In this document: positions 24,860 through 32,361 of the stretch, piece after piece
Layout of the letters: every line of letters begins with the position of its first letter
Position numbering within the stretch: position 1 is the first letter of the stretch
Origin: Elusimicrobiota bacterium
GTDB taxonomy: Bacteria > Elusimicrobiota > Elusimicrobia > Elusimicrobiales > UBA9959
Length of the DNA: 50,506 nucleotides
NCBI GenBank assembly: GCA_012517235.1
Contig: JAAYVI010000065.1
Location: forward strand, 1-50,506
Direction of reading: 5' to 3'
Position numbers and translations under genes: made by a program
The notes under the pieces: model-generated
Database searches by the model: none
Seen by the model: only the letters and a program-made list of their open reading frames with translations
What the model was told of the DNA's origin: nothing

Positions 24860-25957
24860 TTATTTTATCGCTCGCGGAATATAAATTTTAAAAGAAGCTC
24901 CTTTGGGTTTTATATTTGAAGCGTAAACATATCCGCCGTGATTTTTTAATATTCCGTAAACGCTCGAAAGTCCAAGCCCCGTTCCTTTACCTTTCGGTTT
25001 TGTGGTATAAAAGGGTTCGAATATATGATCCAAATCTTTTTCGGGTATTCCGGGTCCGTTGTCCTGGATTTCTATTACGCAGTATTCTCCTATATGATAA
25101 GGTTCTTTTTCTTCGGAAAAGTTTTTAAGAAAATAAGTTTTTATCTTTATTTCCCCGTTGCCGTCTATGGCGTCTTTGGCGTTTGAGGTGAGATTTAATA
25201 AAGCCTGTTTTATCTGGCTTTCGTCTATTTCGGAATTGCAATTTTTTTCTTGGGGTTCGAAAAAAACTTTTATTTTTGCTCCGACCTGAGACTCTATTAA
25301 GGGTAAAAGGTCTTTTACGGTTTCGTTTAAGTCGCAGACCTTTCTTTCGGCCGAACCGCTTTGTTTTCTTGCAAATACCATAAGTTGTTTTATAGTTTTG
25401 GTTTGTTCTTTTGCGCTTCTCAATAATTCGGCGGCCAATTTTTTGGTCGGAGAATTTTCTTTTAAATCTTCCGATATGAGTTCCATAGAACCTATTACTA
25501 CCGTAAGAAGATTATTGAAATTATGCGCAAGTTCTCCGGTCATTGTGGCCAAAGATTCCATTTTTTGAGATTCTATCAGTTTGCCTTCGAGTTGAATTAA
25601 ACTGTCGATATTTTCTTCTCTGCCGAGATAATATTTTATCTCTCCGTCTATTATAACGGGCTGAATGCTTAAAAAAACGGTATATATGGTTGCGTCTTTT
25701 TTCTTGTTAATTATTCTCGACTTAAATTTTTCGCCTTTTTTTATCGTCTCCCAAAGATTTTGATAAAATTCCTTGTTGTGTTTTCCGCTTCTAAGTATGC
25801 CCGGAGTTTTGCCTTCTATTTCTTGGAATGAATAACCGGTAGATTTTTCAAAAGCCGGATTGACAAAAATAATTTTACCGTCTTTATCGGTTATGAAATA
25901 AGATATGTCCGCCTGGCTTATGGCCGAACAAAGTATTTTGCTTAAGTCTTCTTTCAT
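24860..25957 (-). CDS. Soluble PAS histidine kinase (HNFNN type)
   Basis: 365 residues. The PAS domain (about 10-122) has DKDGKIIFVNPAFEKSTGYS and a PAC-like end. HisKA has His145 in GELAHNFNNLL. HATPase (about 235-362) has NLTSNAKDAID, IQDNGPGIP and KGTGLGLSSVYGI, all intact. No membrane segment or receiver is present. It stands alone and converges on the RND gene with a 2-bp gap and no visible terminator between. Its response regulator is not adjacent. A TATAAT box lies 7 nt before its ATG. Confidence 0.9.
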   Translation of the reverse strand: MKEDLSKILCSAISQADISYFITDKDGKIIFVNPAFEKSTGYSFQEIEGKTPGILRSGKHNKEFYQNLWETIKKGEKFKSRIINKKKDATIYTVFLSIQPVIIDGEIKYYLGREENIDSLIQLEGKLIESQKMESLATMTGELAHNFNNLLTVVIGSMELISEDLKENSPTKKLAAELLRSAKEQTKTIKQLMVFARKQSGSAERKVCDLNETVKDLLPLIESQVGAKIKVFFEPQEKNCNSEIDESQIKQALLNLTSNAKDAIDGNGEIKIKTYFLKNFSEEKEPYHIGEYCVIEIQDNGPGIPEKDLDHIFEPFYTTKPKGKGTGLGLSSVYGILKNHGGYVYASNIKPKGASFKIYIPRAIK

Positions 25958-25964
25958 TAATAAA

Positions 25965-25970
25965 ATTATA
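25965..25970 (-). promoter_or_regulatory. -10 box of the PAS kinase gene
   Basis: TATAAT on the minus strand (preceded by TTTGG), 7 nt before the ATG at 25957. No Shine-Dalgarno sequence fits, so a leaderless message is likely. Confidence 0.45.
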
Positions 25971-25981
25971 CCAAATAGATT

Positions 25982-27181
25982 TTAGAAAGAAGATAATCTG
26001 CTGTCCGACGAGAAAGAGTTTATGTTGTCTATTTCTTCCTGAGACGGTTTTCTGGCTTGAGAGTATATATAGTCAAATTCGTTTTCGAAGGCGGAAACAT
26101 AAGATGATTTATCTGTTAAAAAAATGTTTTCAAAATTATAATACTCCGCGCTGTCCGAGAAGTTAAAGGATCCGCTTATCAGCATTTTGGAATCTAAAAC
26201 CATAAATTTATTATGCATAACGCCGCCGCTAAATCCTCCGGACCATTTGAAATCGAAACCTTCTTTAAACATTTTTTTAACTATGTCGCTCTGGCTGGAT
26301 TGGACTCTGTCGGCCGTTATTTTTACTTTTACTCCTCTTGAAACGGCTCTTTTTAATGCGTCGTATATCTTTTCGTCATAAAAACTGAATATGGCGATTT
26401 TAATTTCATATTTTGCGCTGTCTACGGCTTTTATTATGATATTTTTTACGCCTCCGTTCGGAGAAAAAGCATAAGAAGGAAACTTTGAGGAGTTTAAAGA
26501 GACCGAAGGGGAGGAATCAGAAGGTATAAATTTTAAATTCGAAGAGTCATAGTCGGCCATAGGACCTTGAGAATAAGGTTTGGCATAAGACCACATCCAA
26601 TCGAAATAGGCTTTATATCCGGAAAGATATTTCGAATCGGCGCTAAAAACGGCATTTTCAAAATTTGAATTATTGGCTTTCAAAGTCCAGTTGAAAGATC
26701 CGCAAAAAAGTATCCTGGAATCGAAAATAGCGATTTTATTGTGCATTATGCCGTATCTTCCCGCGCCTTTTAGAGTCCTTATTTCGACTTTTGCGTCTAT
26801 AAGCTGCTGCAACGACGGATCTATTTTATTATTGAAAAGGTGAGATTGATTGACTATGATTCTTACTTTTAAACCTCTGTCCTTTGCTTTTATTACCGCC
26901 TGAGCAAGTTCGGGATCGCTTATGCCGTAAATCGCTATGTCTAAAGACGAAGACGAAGACTCTATCGCCGCTTTCAAGTAAGAAGAAACCATGCCTTCTC
27001 TGGAGAAAGCGTAAATCGGAAGTTCGCTTATTTGAGAGTAAACTTCTTTGTAGGGAGATTGGGGAGCGGGAATTTCAAAAGAAAATTTTTGGAGCTCTCT
27101 TAATTGACTTAAGGCATCTGAAGCAAAAGAAACGGCCGGCAGAAAAAGCAAAGAGAGAATTAGAGTTTTAATTTTATTCAT
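25982..27181 (-). CDS. Secreted phospholipase D-like protein with two HKD motifs
   Basis: 399 residues. A Sec signal peptide (1-20, ending VSFA) is followed by two PLD half-domains. The HKD motifs are His147/Lys149/Asp154 (IMHNKIAIFD) and His323/Lys325/Asp330 (VMHNKFMVLD), each followed by GSFN. Both halves are intact, so a phosphodiesterase active site can form at their interface. Substrates in this family include phospholipids, cardiolipin headgroups and nucleic acids; an exported nuclease or lipase are both possible. It is monocistronic or first in line, 88 bp downstream of the minus-strand cluster at 27.3-29.9 kb, with its own -10 box. Confidence 0.88.
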   Translation of the reverse strand: MNKIKTLILSLLFLPAVSFASDALSQLRELQKFSFEIPAPQSPYKEVYSQISELPIYAFSREGMVSSYLKAAIESSSSSLDIAIYGISDPELAQAVIKAKDRGLKVRIIVNQSHLFNNKIDPSLQQLIDAKVEIRTLKGAGRYGIMHNKIAIFDSRILFCGSFNWTLKANNSNFENAVFSADSKYLSGYKAYFDWMWSYAKPYSQGPMADYDSSNLKFIPSDSSPSVSLNSSKFPSYAFSPNGGVKNIIIKAVDSAKYEIKIAIFSFYDEKIYDALKRAVSRGVKVKITADRVQSSQSDIVKKMFKEGFDFKWSGGFSGGVMHNKFMVLDSKMLISGSFNFSDSAEYYNFENIFLTDKSSYVSAFENEFDYIYSQARKPSQEEIDNINSFSSDSRLSSF

Positions 27182-27188
27182 CTTTGAA

Positions 27189-27194
27189 ATTATA
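27189..27194 (-). promoter_or_regulatory. -10 box of the phospholipase D-like gene
   Basis: TATAAT on the minus strand, 7 nt before the ATG at 27181. The -35 is weak and there is no Shine-Dalgarno sequence. Confidence 0.4.
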
Positions 27195-27268
27195 ATATTA
27201 AAAAATTATTTTTGCCACAGTCATAAGTCTAAAAAAATAGGGACTTAAGACCTACGAGTTTTTGATTG

Positions 27269-28756
27269 TTAAAACGGGTAAATAAATCCGTCTTGAATGT
27301 CTTTATATATTCCGTCTATTATGTTTCCCGAATAAGAATTTATTACCGCATATTTCCACTTCTCGAAATTTTGCGGCATATCGGAGGAAGGAATAAAAAA
27401 AAGTCTGTTTCCGCCGTCTTTTTTAAGAGGGTATGTTTTTAGTTTTTTGAGAGAATAAAAAGAATATCCGTAAAGATGAATTTTATCTTTTTCCGCTATT
27501 AAGGCATAATCCCAGGCGTTTTTTACATAAAGTTTATTTTTGACGGAATTTAAAAGAGAAACATTCCCGGCTCCCGTCGCCGAGTTTATGTCTATGTATA
27601 TTCCCAAATCTTTTATTTCGCTTTGAGTCGAGCTTTTTATTACGAAAGAAAGACCTTTTTCGGTTTCGCCTACAGAAAACTCCGAGATTGAAAGCTGAGG
27701 ATTTAAAGCGTAAAAAGATATTTCTTTATTTTTAACCGTCATTTCGTAATTTTTATTTTCCTTTTTTGCAAAGAACGGTTTATATGCGAAATCCGGAGCG
27801 GATTTCCCCATAATTTGATATGCCGATATTATTATTTCGGAGGCTTCTTCTTCGGCTTGAGAGATATCTTTGCCGTTTCTTATATCCGATATCAATTTTT
27901 CGGCTTCAAAATATTGAGATAAAAGTTCCTTTTCCTTTTTGGGAGCGGAATTTAAAAAAAGAGTAATATCGTTTTTCAATAAAGACAAGGTTTTTATATA
28001 AGGATAGAGTTGTTCCGAATTCAGGTAATCTTTATATCCTACCCAGGGATAAAAAGAAAGTTCGTTTTCCGTCAATGCGTCCGGAGTGGAAACGGCTATC
28101 GCTTGACTTACGGTAAGCATATTGATATCTTGCGCCGAAAATAAGGCTTCCATAGTCGAAGAAGAATAATCAGTTTCGTAAAAAGAATCGTTTATCGCAA
28201 AGAAAGGGCAGGAAGATAAAAAAACCTGTTGAGTGGAAGTAAGTATTTCAAAAACGGGAATTTTAAATCCGCCGTAATCGAACAGGCAGTTTTCTTTTTG
28301 TCTATTTGCTCCGGCCGCGGCCCATGAGTAACCGAGAGCTTTGTATAGCGAAATCTGAGAAAGGTTTAAATCGCCGTAAGGAGATACGAATCCGGAAGGA
28401 GAATAATATTGCTCAGCTTCTTTTTTTAAATCGGCGGCCGTTAAAGCGAAAAAAGAGGGATTATCGTTTATCGTTTTGAGAAAATCTATGTCTATAGAAG
28501 AAGGAAAATATATTAAAGACACAAAAGACATATTTTTAGGGGCCGCGGATAGCTCTATTTTATCTTTTTGAACGTATTTGGAAAGATCGGCGCATTTTTC
28601 TATTTCGCATGCGACTGTTAATTTTGCTTTTTGAGGCATGGAAGATGTCAGAACGGAAAAATCGGGTTTCTGAGGAGGAAGCCATAAAAAAGCGGCGTCT
28701 TTGGCGTTTAATCCGATAGGAGATAATACGGCAAACAATAAAAAAATATTTTTCAT
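27269..28756 (-). CDS. Secreted protein, GH57-like N-terminus and glucodextranase-C-like domain
   Basis: 495 residues with a signal peptide (1-18, ending LNA). Residues about 45-300 recall the barrel of GH57-type glycosidases or polysaccharide deacetylases by their run of strand-loop elements (FVSPYGDLNLSQISLYKALGYSWAAAG), but I cannot see a clear catalytic Glu/Asp pair, so activity is doubtful. Residues about 345-495 look like a DOMON/glucodextranase C-terminal beta-sandwich (GIYIDINSATGAG, then WDYALI), which accompanies alpha-glucan enzymes. It overlaps the CBM48-like gene by 4 bp. A role in binding or processing an exported alpha-glucan is an inference. Confidence 0.5.
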   Translation of the reverse strand: MKNIFLLFAVLSPIGLNAKDAAFLWLPPQKPDFSVLTSSMPQKAKLTVACEIEKCADLSKYVQKDKIELSAAPKNMSFVSLIYFPSSIDIDFLKTINDNPSFFALTAADLKKEAEQYYSPSGFVSPYGDLNLSQISLYKALGYSWAAAGANRQKENCLFDYGGFKIPVFEILTSTQQVFLSSCPFFAINDSFYETDYSSSTMEALFSAQDINMLTVSQAIAVSTPDALTENELSFYPWVGYKDYLNSEQLYPYIKTLSLLKNDITLFLNSAPKKEKELLSQYFEAEKLISDIRNGKDISQAEEEASEIIISAYQIMGKSAPDFAYKPFFAKKENKNYEMTVKNKEISFYALNPQLSISEFSVGETEKGLSFVIKSSTQSEIKDLGIYIDINSATGAGNVSLLNSVKNKLYVKNAWDYALIAEKDKIHLYGYSFYSLKKLKTYPLKKDGGNRLFFIPSSDMPQNFEKWKYAVINSYSGNIIDGIYKDIQDGFIYPF

Positions 28757-29229
28757 TTAACCTCTATTACCGAAACTTTTTGTCCGTCAAAATCGGCCAG
28801 TGAGGGATTATAAGGATCCAATATTTTTTCCCCGTCTATGTAAAAAACATATTTGTATGTTCCTTGAGGAAGAGCTATCATTGTTTCATAAGAACCGTTC
28901 TCTTTTTTTATGAGTTTTATATCGTTTTTTTTCCATTTATTAAAATCTCCGGCCAAATAAATCTCGCCGCTTTTTTTCGTCTTTATGGAAAAACTTATCA
29001 TTTTCAGTTCCGGTTCTTTTAAATCGGCCCTAAAATAAGAGGATCTGACCGGCGGTATTTTCCCGGGGTGATTTTTTACTTGAGTTATCGGTTTTTCGGA
29101 CCAAATGTTTAAAAAAAACAAATATTTTTTAACGGCCGCGTTAAATATTACTCCCGGAATAGAAATGAAAATAAACATCAGTACCGCCAAAGCTATCAGG
29201 ATATCTTTCCTTTCAATTTTCATTTTCAA
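28753..29229 (-). CDS. Membrane-anchored CBM48/AMPK-type glycogen-binding protein
   Basis: 158 residues. One membrane anchor lies near residues 9-29 after a basic N-terminus. A linker is followed by a glycogen-binding domain (about 70-158) with the signature GEIYLAGDFNKWKK and GTYKYVFYIDGEKILDP, as in AMPK beta subunits and CBM48. There is no catalytic domain. Orientation suggests the binding domain lies outside the inner membrane. It overlaps the radical SAM gene by 17 bp and the secreted-protein gene by 4 bp, so the three are translated as a unit. Confidence 0.75.
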   Translation of the reverse strand: MKMKIERKDILIALAVLMFIFISIPGVIFNAAVKKYLFFLNIWSEKPITQVKNHPGKIPPVRSSYFRADLKEPELKMISFSIKTKKSGEIYLAGDFNKWKKNDIKLIKKENGSYETMIALPQGTYKYVFYIDGEKILDPYNPSLADFDGQKVSVIEVK

Positions 29230-29857
29230 GCTCCGGTCTTAGTCTCAAACGAACGCCTAAACGTTCCGAAAGTTTTTTTAAACCTTCTTTGTCCGGCTCC
29301 AAATTTTCTATGGCGGTAATAAAAACTTCGGGAATATTTTTTTTCGCTTTGCTTATGAAATCCAAAACGCTTTCAAAACCTTCTTTTTCATATTTGGGAG
29401 CCGGTCTCATAAACTTTATCCAATTTTCTTTGTTGTGAGAATTTAGACTTATATGAACGGAATCGATTATTCCTTTCATTTCTGCGGTTATATCGTATCC
29501 GTTTATGAGATTGCCCAATCCGTTTGTATTTATTCTTATTTTAACGTTTTTTGTGACCCCTTTTATATTTCCGCTTTTTGCCGCCGCGGTAATTTTTTTT
29601 AATATTTCGAATCTCTCAGTAGGCTCGCCGTATCCGCAGAAAACTATTTCCGGGTATTTTTTATTTTCCGCCTTTTTTTCTATTTGCGAAATTATTTCTT
29701 CAAAAGAAGGTTCCTTGCCGGCCAAATTAAGGTTGTTGCCTCTGTATTTCATTTCCCATTTTCTTTTTATGCAAAATAAACAAGATGTCGGACATCTGTT
29801 AGTTATGTTCAGATATAGAGCGTCTTTGTATTCGTAAGCGACGACCGGATTTTCCAT
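29213..29857 (-). CDS. Radical SAM protein, TatD-associated type
   Basis: 214 residues, short for the superfamily. The cluster-binding CxxxCxxC is at Cys22, Cys26 and Cys29 (RCPTSCLFC). It is followed by FCGYGEPTER, the GGE-type SAM contact, and by INTNGLGN and HISLNSHN strands. It resembles the small radical SAM proteins often found next to TatD nucleases; the reaction is not known. No tatD is visible in the window; here it overlaps a glycogen-binding anchor protein. Start chosen at the ATG 6 nt after an extended -10 box. Confidence 0.8.
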   Translation of the reverse strand: MENPVVAYEYKDALYLNITNRCPTSCLFCIKRKWEMKYRGNNLNLAGKEPSFEEIISQIEKKAENKKYPEIVFCGYGEPTERFEILKKITAAAKSGNIKGVTKNVKIRINTNGLGNLINGYDITAEMKGIIDSVHISLNSHNKENWIKFMRPAPKYEKEGFESVLDFISKAKKNIPEVFITAIENLEPDKEGLKKLSERLGVRLRLRPELENEN

Positions 29858-29863
29858 GAAAAT

Positions 29864-29869
29864 ATTTTA
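29864..29869 (-). promoter_or_regulatory. Extended -10 of the radical SAM operon
   Basis: On the minus strand TGGTAAAAT gives a TG-extended -10 (TAAAAT), 6 nt before the ATG at 29857. The -35 region would lie within the 14-bp inverted repeat at 29883-29914. Confidence 0.4.
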
Positions 29870-29882
29870 CCATTTTTGAATA

Positions 29883-29914
29883 TTAACGATTCTAATATAA
29901 ATTAGAATCGTTAA
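29883..29914. promoter_or_regulatory. Perfect 14-bp inverted repeat, possible operator
   Basis: TTAACGATTCTAAT, a 4-nt ATAA centre, then its exact reverse complement. It lies in the divergent region between the radical SAM operon and purM, over the expected -35 of the former. No T-run follows it, so it is a poor terminator; an operator or an RNA hairpin are the alternatives. Confidence 0.55.
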
Positions 29915-29977
29915 ACTTTAATCTAAGCAATCTTCCGACAAAACACATTGACGTTATAGAGTGTTTCGAATCTTAAT

Positions 29978-30006
29978 TTGACAGAAAAACTTCAAAGTAA
30001 TAACAT
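29978..30006 (+). promoter_or_regulatory. Promoter of the purM operon
   Basis: TTGACA (29978-29983), 17-bp spacer, TAACAT (30001-30006). The leader to the ATG at 30067 is about 54 nt and holds an imperfect GGTCT-CTTTT / AAAAGACC pairing and a CGGAG ribosome site. Confidence 0.6.
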
Positions 30007-30066
30007 ATATTTGTCTCAGGTCTCTTTTTATTAGTTAAATTCCCAAAAGACCGAATCGGAGAATTT

Positions 30067-31041
30067 ATGATTTCCTATAAAAAAGCCGGAGTGGACAGCG
30101 CTCTTTCCGACAAATTTACGGAGTTTCTGGAAAAAAAGTCTTCTCTCATAGGAGGATTTGCGGGTCTTTACAGCTTAAAAAAATACGGCTCCGATTATTC
30201 CTTGGTGGCATGTACCGACGGCGTCGGTACGAAACTTAAGCTGGCTTTCGCTTTGAACCGCCACGATAGCATAGGCATAGATTTGGTCGCCATGTGCGTA
30301 AACGACTTAATAACATGCGGAGGAGAGCCTCTTTTTTTCTTGGATTATTATGCTACCGGAAAATTAGACTTGAAAAAATCAAAAAGCATAATAAAGGGAA
30401 TACTTAAAGGATGCGAGATGTCCGGTATGATTTTATTGGGAGGAGAAACCGCCGAAATGCCGGGCTTTTATTCGCAGGGCGAATATGATTTGGGCGGTTT
30501 TTCGGTCGGCATAGTAAAAAATAGCGAAATAATAAACGGCGCCGAAATTAAAGAAGGAGATTGTGTCATAGGATTTAAATCTTCCGGTTTCCATTCAAAC
30601 GGATATTCTTTGATAAGAAAAATAATGGATAAAAAGCCCAAACTTAAAAAATATTCTTCTCAATTCTTGACTCCTACCAAAATATACGTAAAACAAATAA
30701 AAAAAATAAAATCCGTTTTGGCAAGAAAAGGTTCGAAAATATTAGGGTTGGCTCATATAACCGGAAGCGGTATAGAGGGAAATTTGGAAAGAATAATCCC
30801 TTCCGGTTTTTGCGCTTATGTGGATTCTAAAAAATGGGAAATACCGTATTTAATGAGATTATTGGCCGAAGAAGGCAAAATATCGCAAAAGGAAATGTTT
30901 TCAACTTTTAATATGGGCATAGGAATGATAGCGGTGGTTTCGCAAAAAGACGAAAAAGAGGTTTTGAAAGCGGATCCTTCGGCTTTGCCCATAGGGAAAA
31001 TAGGCAAAGGAGAGAAGAAAGTAAAAATATGCGGAATATAA
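30067..31041 (+). CDS. purM: Phosphoribosylformylglycinamidine cyclo-ligase (AIR synthetase)
   Basis: Closes the imidazole ring in purine synthesis, using ATP to convert FGAM to AIR. 324 residues, slightly short of the usual 340-350. Signatures: YKKAGVDSALSDKF at the N-terminus, TDGVGTKLKLA (about 50-60), GGETAEMPGFY (about 119-130) and FKSSGFHSNGYSL. It begins the purine locus; the PurN-PurH fusion lies 1.3 kb on, and the intervening gene overlaps the purM end by 13 bp. Confidence 0.95.
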   Translation: MISYKKAGVDSALSDKFTEFLEKKSSLIGGFAGLYSLKKYGSDYSLVACTDGVGTKLKLAFALNRHDSIGIDLVAMCVNDLITCGGEPLFFLDYYATGKLDLKKSKSIIKGILKGCEMSGMILLGGETAEMPGFYSQGEYDLGGFSVGIVKNSEIINGAEIKEGDCVIGFKSSGFHSNGYSLIRKIMDKKPKLKKYSSQFLTPTKIYVKQIKKIKSVLARKGSKILGLAHITGSGIEGNLERIIPSGFCAYVDSKKWEIPYLMRLLAEEGKISQKEMFSTFNMGIGMIAVVSQKDEKEVLKADPSALPIGKIGKGEKKVKICGI

Positions 31042-32333
31042 AAATATTGCTAATTATTTTGTCTTTTAATTTTTCTTTATTTTCTCAGGAAAAAGATCCG
31101 GGCGAATCGCAAAAATCGGCGGAACTTAAAAAATTGACCGTAGCCGCTTGGAAAATATCTTCGAGGATTTCGCCCGACCCTCAAAAATTAAATTATGTTT
31201 TTGACAAATCTTTTTTTAATTATGTTTCAAAGGAAAAAATGTCCGAAATATTTAAGAAATTATACGAAGAAAACGGAAGCGTTTTGTCGGTAAGCACGGC
31301 TTCTTATAAAGAAGGCTCTCTTACGGCGGATTTTTTCTTTTATACCGAAAAAGGATTTGTTATTCCGGCCACCGTAACCGTAGAAAGTACTAAATGGAAA
31401 GTGACGGGCCTTTTTTTTAGGCCGGCATTCAAAAAAACCGAATCCATTTCGGAAAGCTCTTCTTCTTTCGAAAAAATGCCTTATCAATTTAATTCTATTT
31501 TGGTGAAAAGATTATCCGGTCTTGAAGATAATCTGTATTCCAAAAACGAAACAAAACCCGCCGCCATAGGCTCGGCTTTCAAACTTTATATCTTGGCTTG
31601 GCTGGTAGAAAATCAAACGCCTTGGGATAAAATTTTGAAATTGAAACCTCAGAACAGATCATTGCCTTCGGGTAGAATTCATAATTTCCAGGACGGTTCG
31701 CCTTTTACGGTTTTATCTTTGGCTCAAGCAATGATAAGCGAAAGCGACAATACCGCGGCGGATATGCTTATAGATTTTATCGGAAGAGAAAAACTTGAAG
31801 AATCTCTTAGTCTATTTAAAAATTCTTTTGCTTCGCTTAATAAGCCTTTTCTCAAAACTTCCGAGATGTTTAAGCTGAAAGCGGATCCTCAGCTTGCCGC
31901 CAGATACGCTCTGTCGGATCTTAAAACAAGAAGGAAAATTCTAAAAGAAATAGAAAAGCGTCCGCTTCCTTCCGTATCTTCCGTTTATCCGAATAATAAA
32001 GCGTCTTATATAGTTTCCATAGAATGGTTTGCCTCGGCGGAAGACATATGTTCTCTTATGGATTATTTCAGAAAGAAAAATAATCCTCAGGCGAAAACAA
32101 TATTATCTTTAAATCCCGGTTTGGACGTGAAAACGGGAGGATTTAAATACGCCGGATACAAGGGCGGCGGAGAACCCGGAGTAATAAGCATGAATTGGCT
32201 TTTGGAAGCAAAAAGCGGGACCTGGTATTGCGTTTCTTCGGCGTCTAACGACGAAAATATAAATATAAATAGCGAAGAATATTTTAAAACCGTACAAAAT
32301 ATCCTTAATCAGGTAGGCGCCGAAACTTTTTGA
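31029..32333 (+). CDS. Exported serine hydrolase, class A beta-lactamase / ORF12-like
   Basis: 434 residues with a Sec signal (1-20, ending LFSQ). Residues about 30-135 form an NTF2-like alpha-beta domain resembling the N-terminus of the clavulanate-cluster ORF12 protein. The rest is a penicillin-binding fold: Ser182-x-x-Lys185 (GSAFKLY), Ser239-Asp-Asn (SDN) and Lys368-Thr-Gly (KTG). All three motifs are intact, but a Glu166-type deacylation residue is not obvious, so beta-lactamase activity is uncertain; an esterase or peptidoglycan role is possible. Its start lies inside the 3' end of purM, so it is translationally coupled to a purine gene without obvious functional link. Confidence 0.75.
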   Translation: MRNIKILLIILSFNFSLFSQEKDPGESQKSAELKKLTVAAWKISSRISPDPQKLNYVFDKSFFNYVSKEKMSEIFKKLYEENGSVLSVSTASYKEGSLTADFFFYTEKGFVIPATVTVESTKWKVTGLFFRPAFKKTESISESSSSFEKMPYQFNSILVKRLSGLEDNLYSKNETKPAAIGSAFKLYILAWLVENQTPWDKILKLKPQNRSLPSGRIHNFQDGSPFTVLSLAQAMISESDNTAADMLIDFIGREKLEESLSLFKNSFASLNKPFLKTSEMFKLKADPQLAARYALSDLKTRRKILKEIEKRPLPSVSSVYPNNKASYIVSIEWFASAEDICSLMDYFRKKNNPQAKTILSLNPGLDVKTGGFKYAGYKGGGEPGVISMNWLLEAKSGTWYCVSSASNDENININSEEYFKTVQNILNQVGAETF

Positions 32334-32361
32334 CTCTGTATTATATTATTCGGAGGATAAA

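Noticed and set aside
29883-29914. Intrinsic terminator
   Set aside because: The hairpin is AT-rich and has no T-run on either side.
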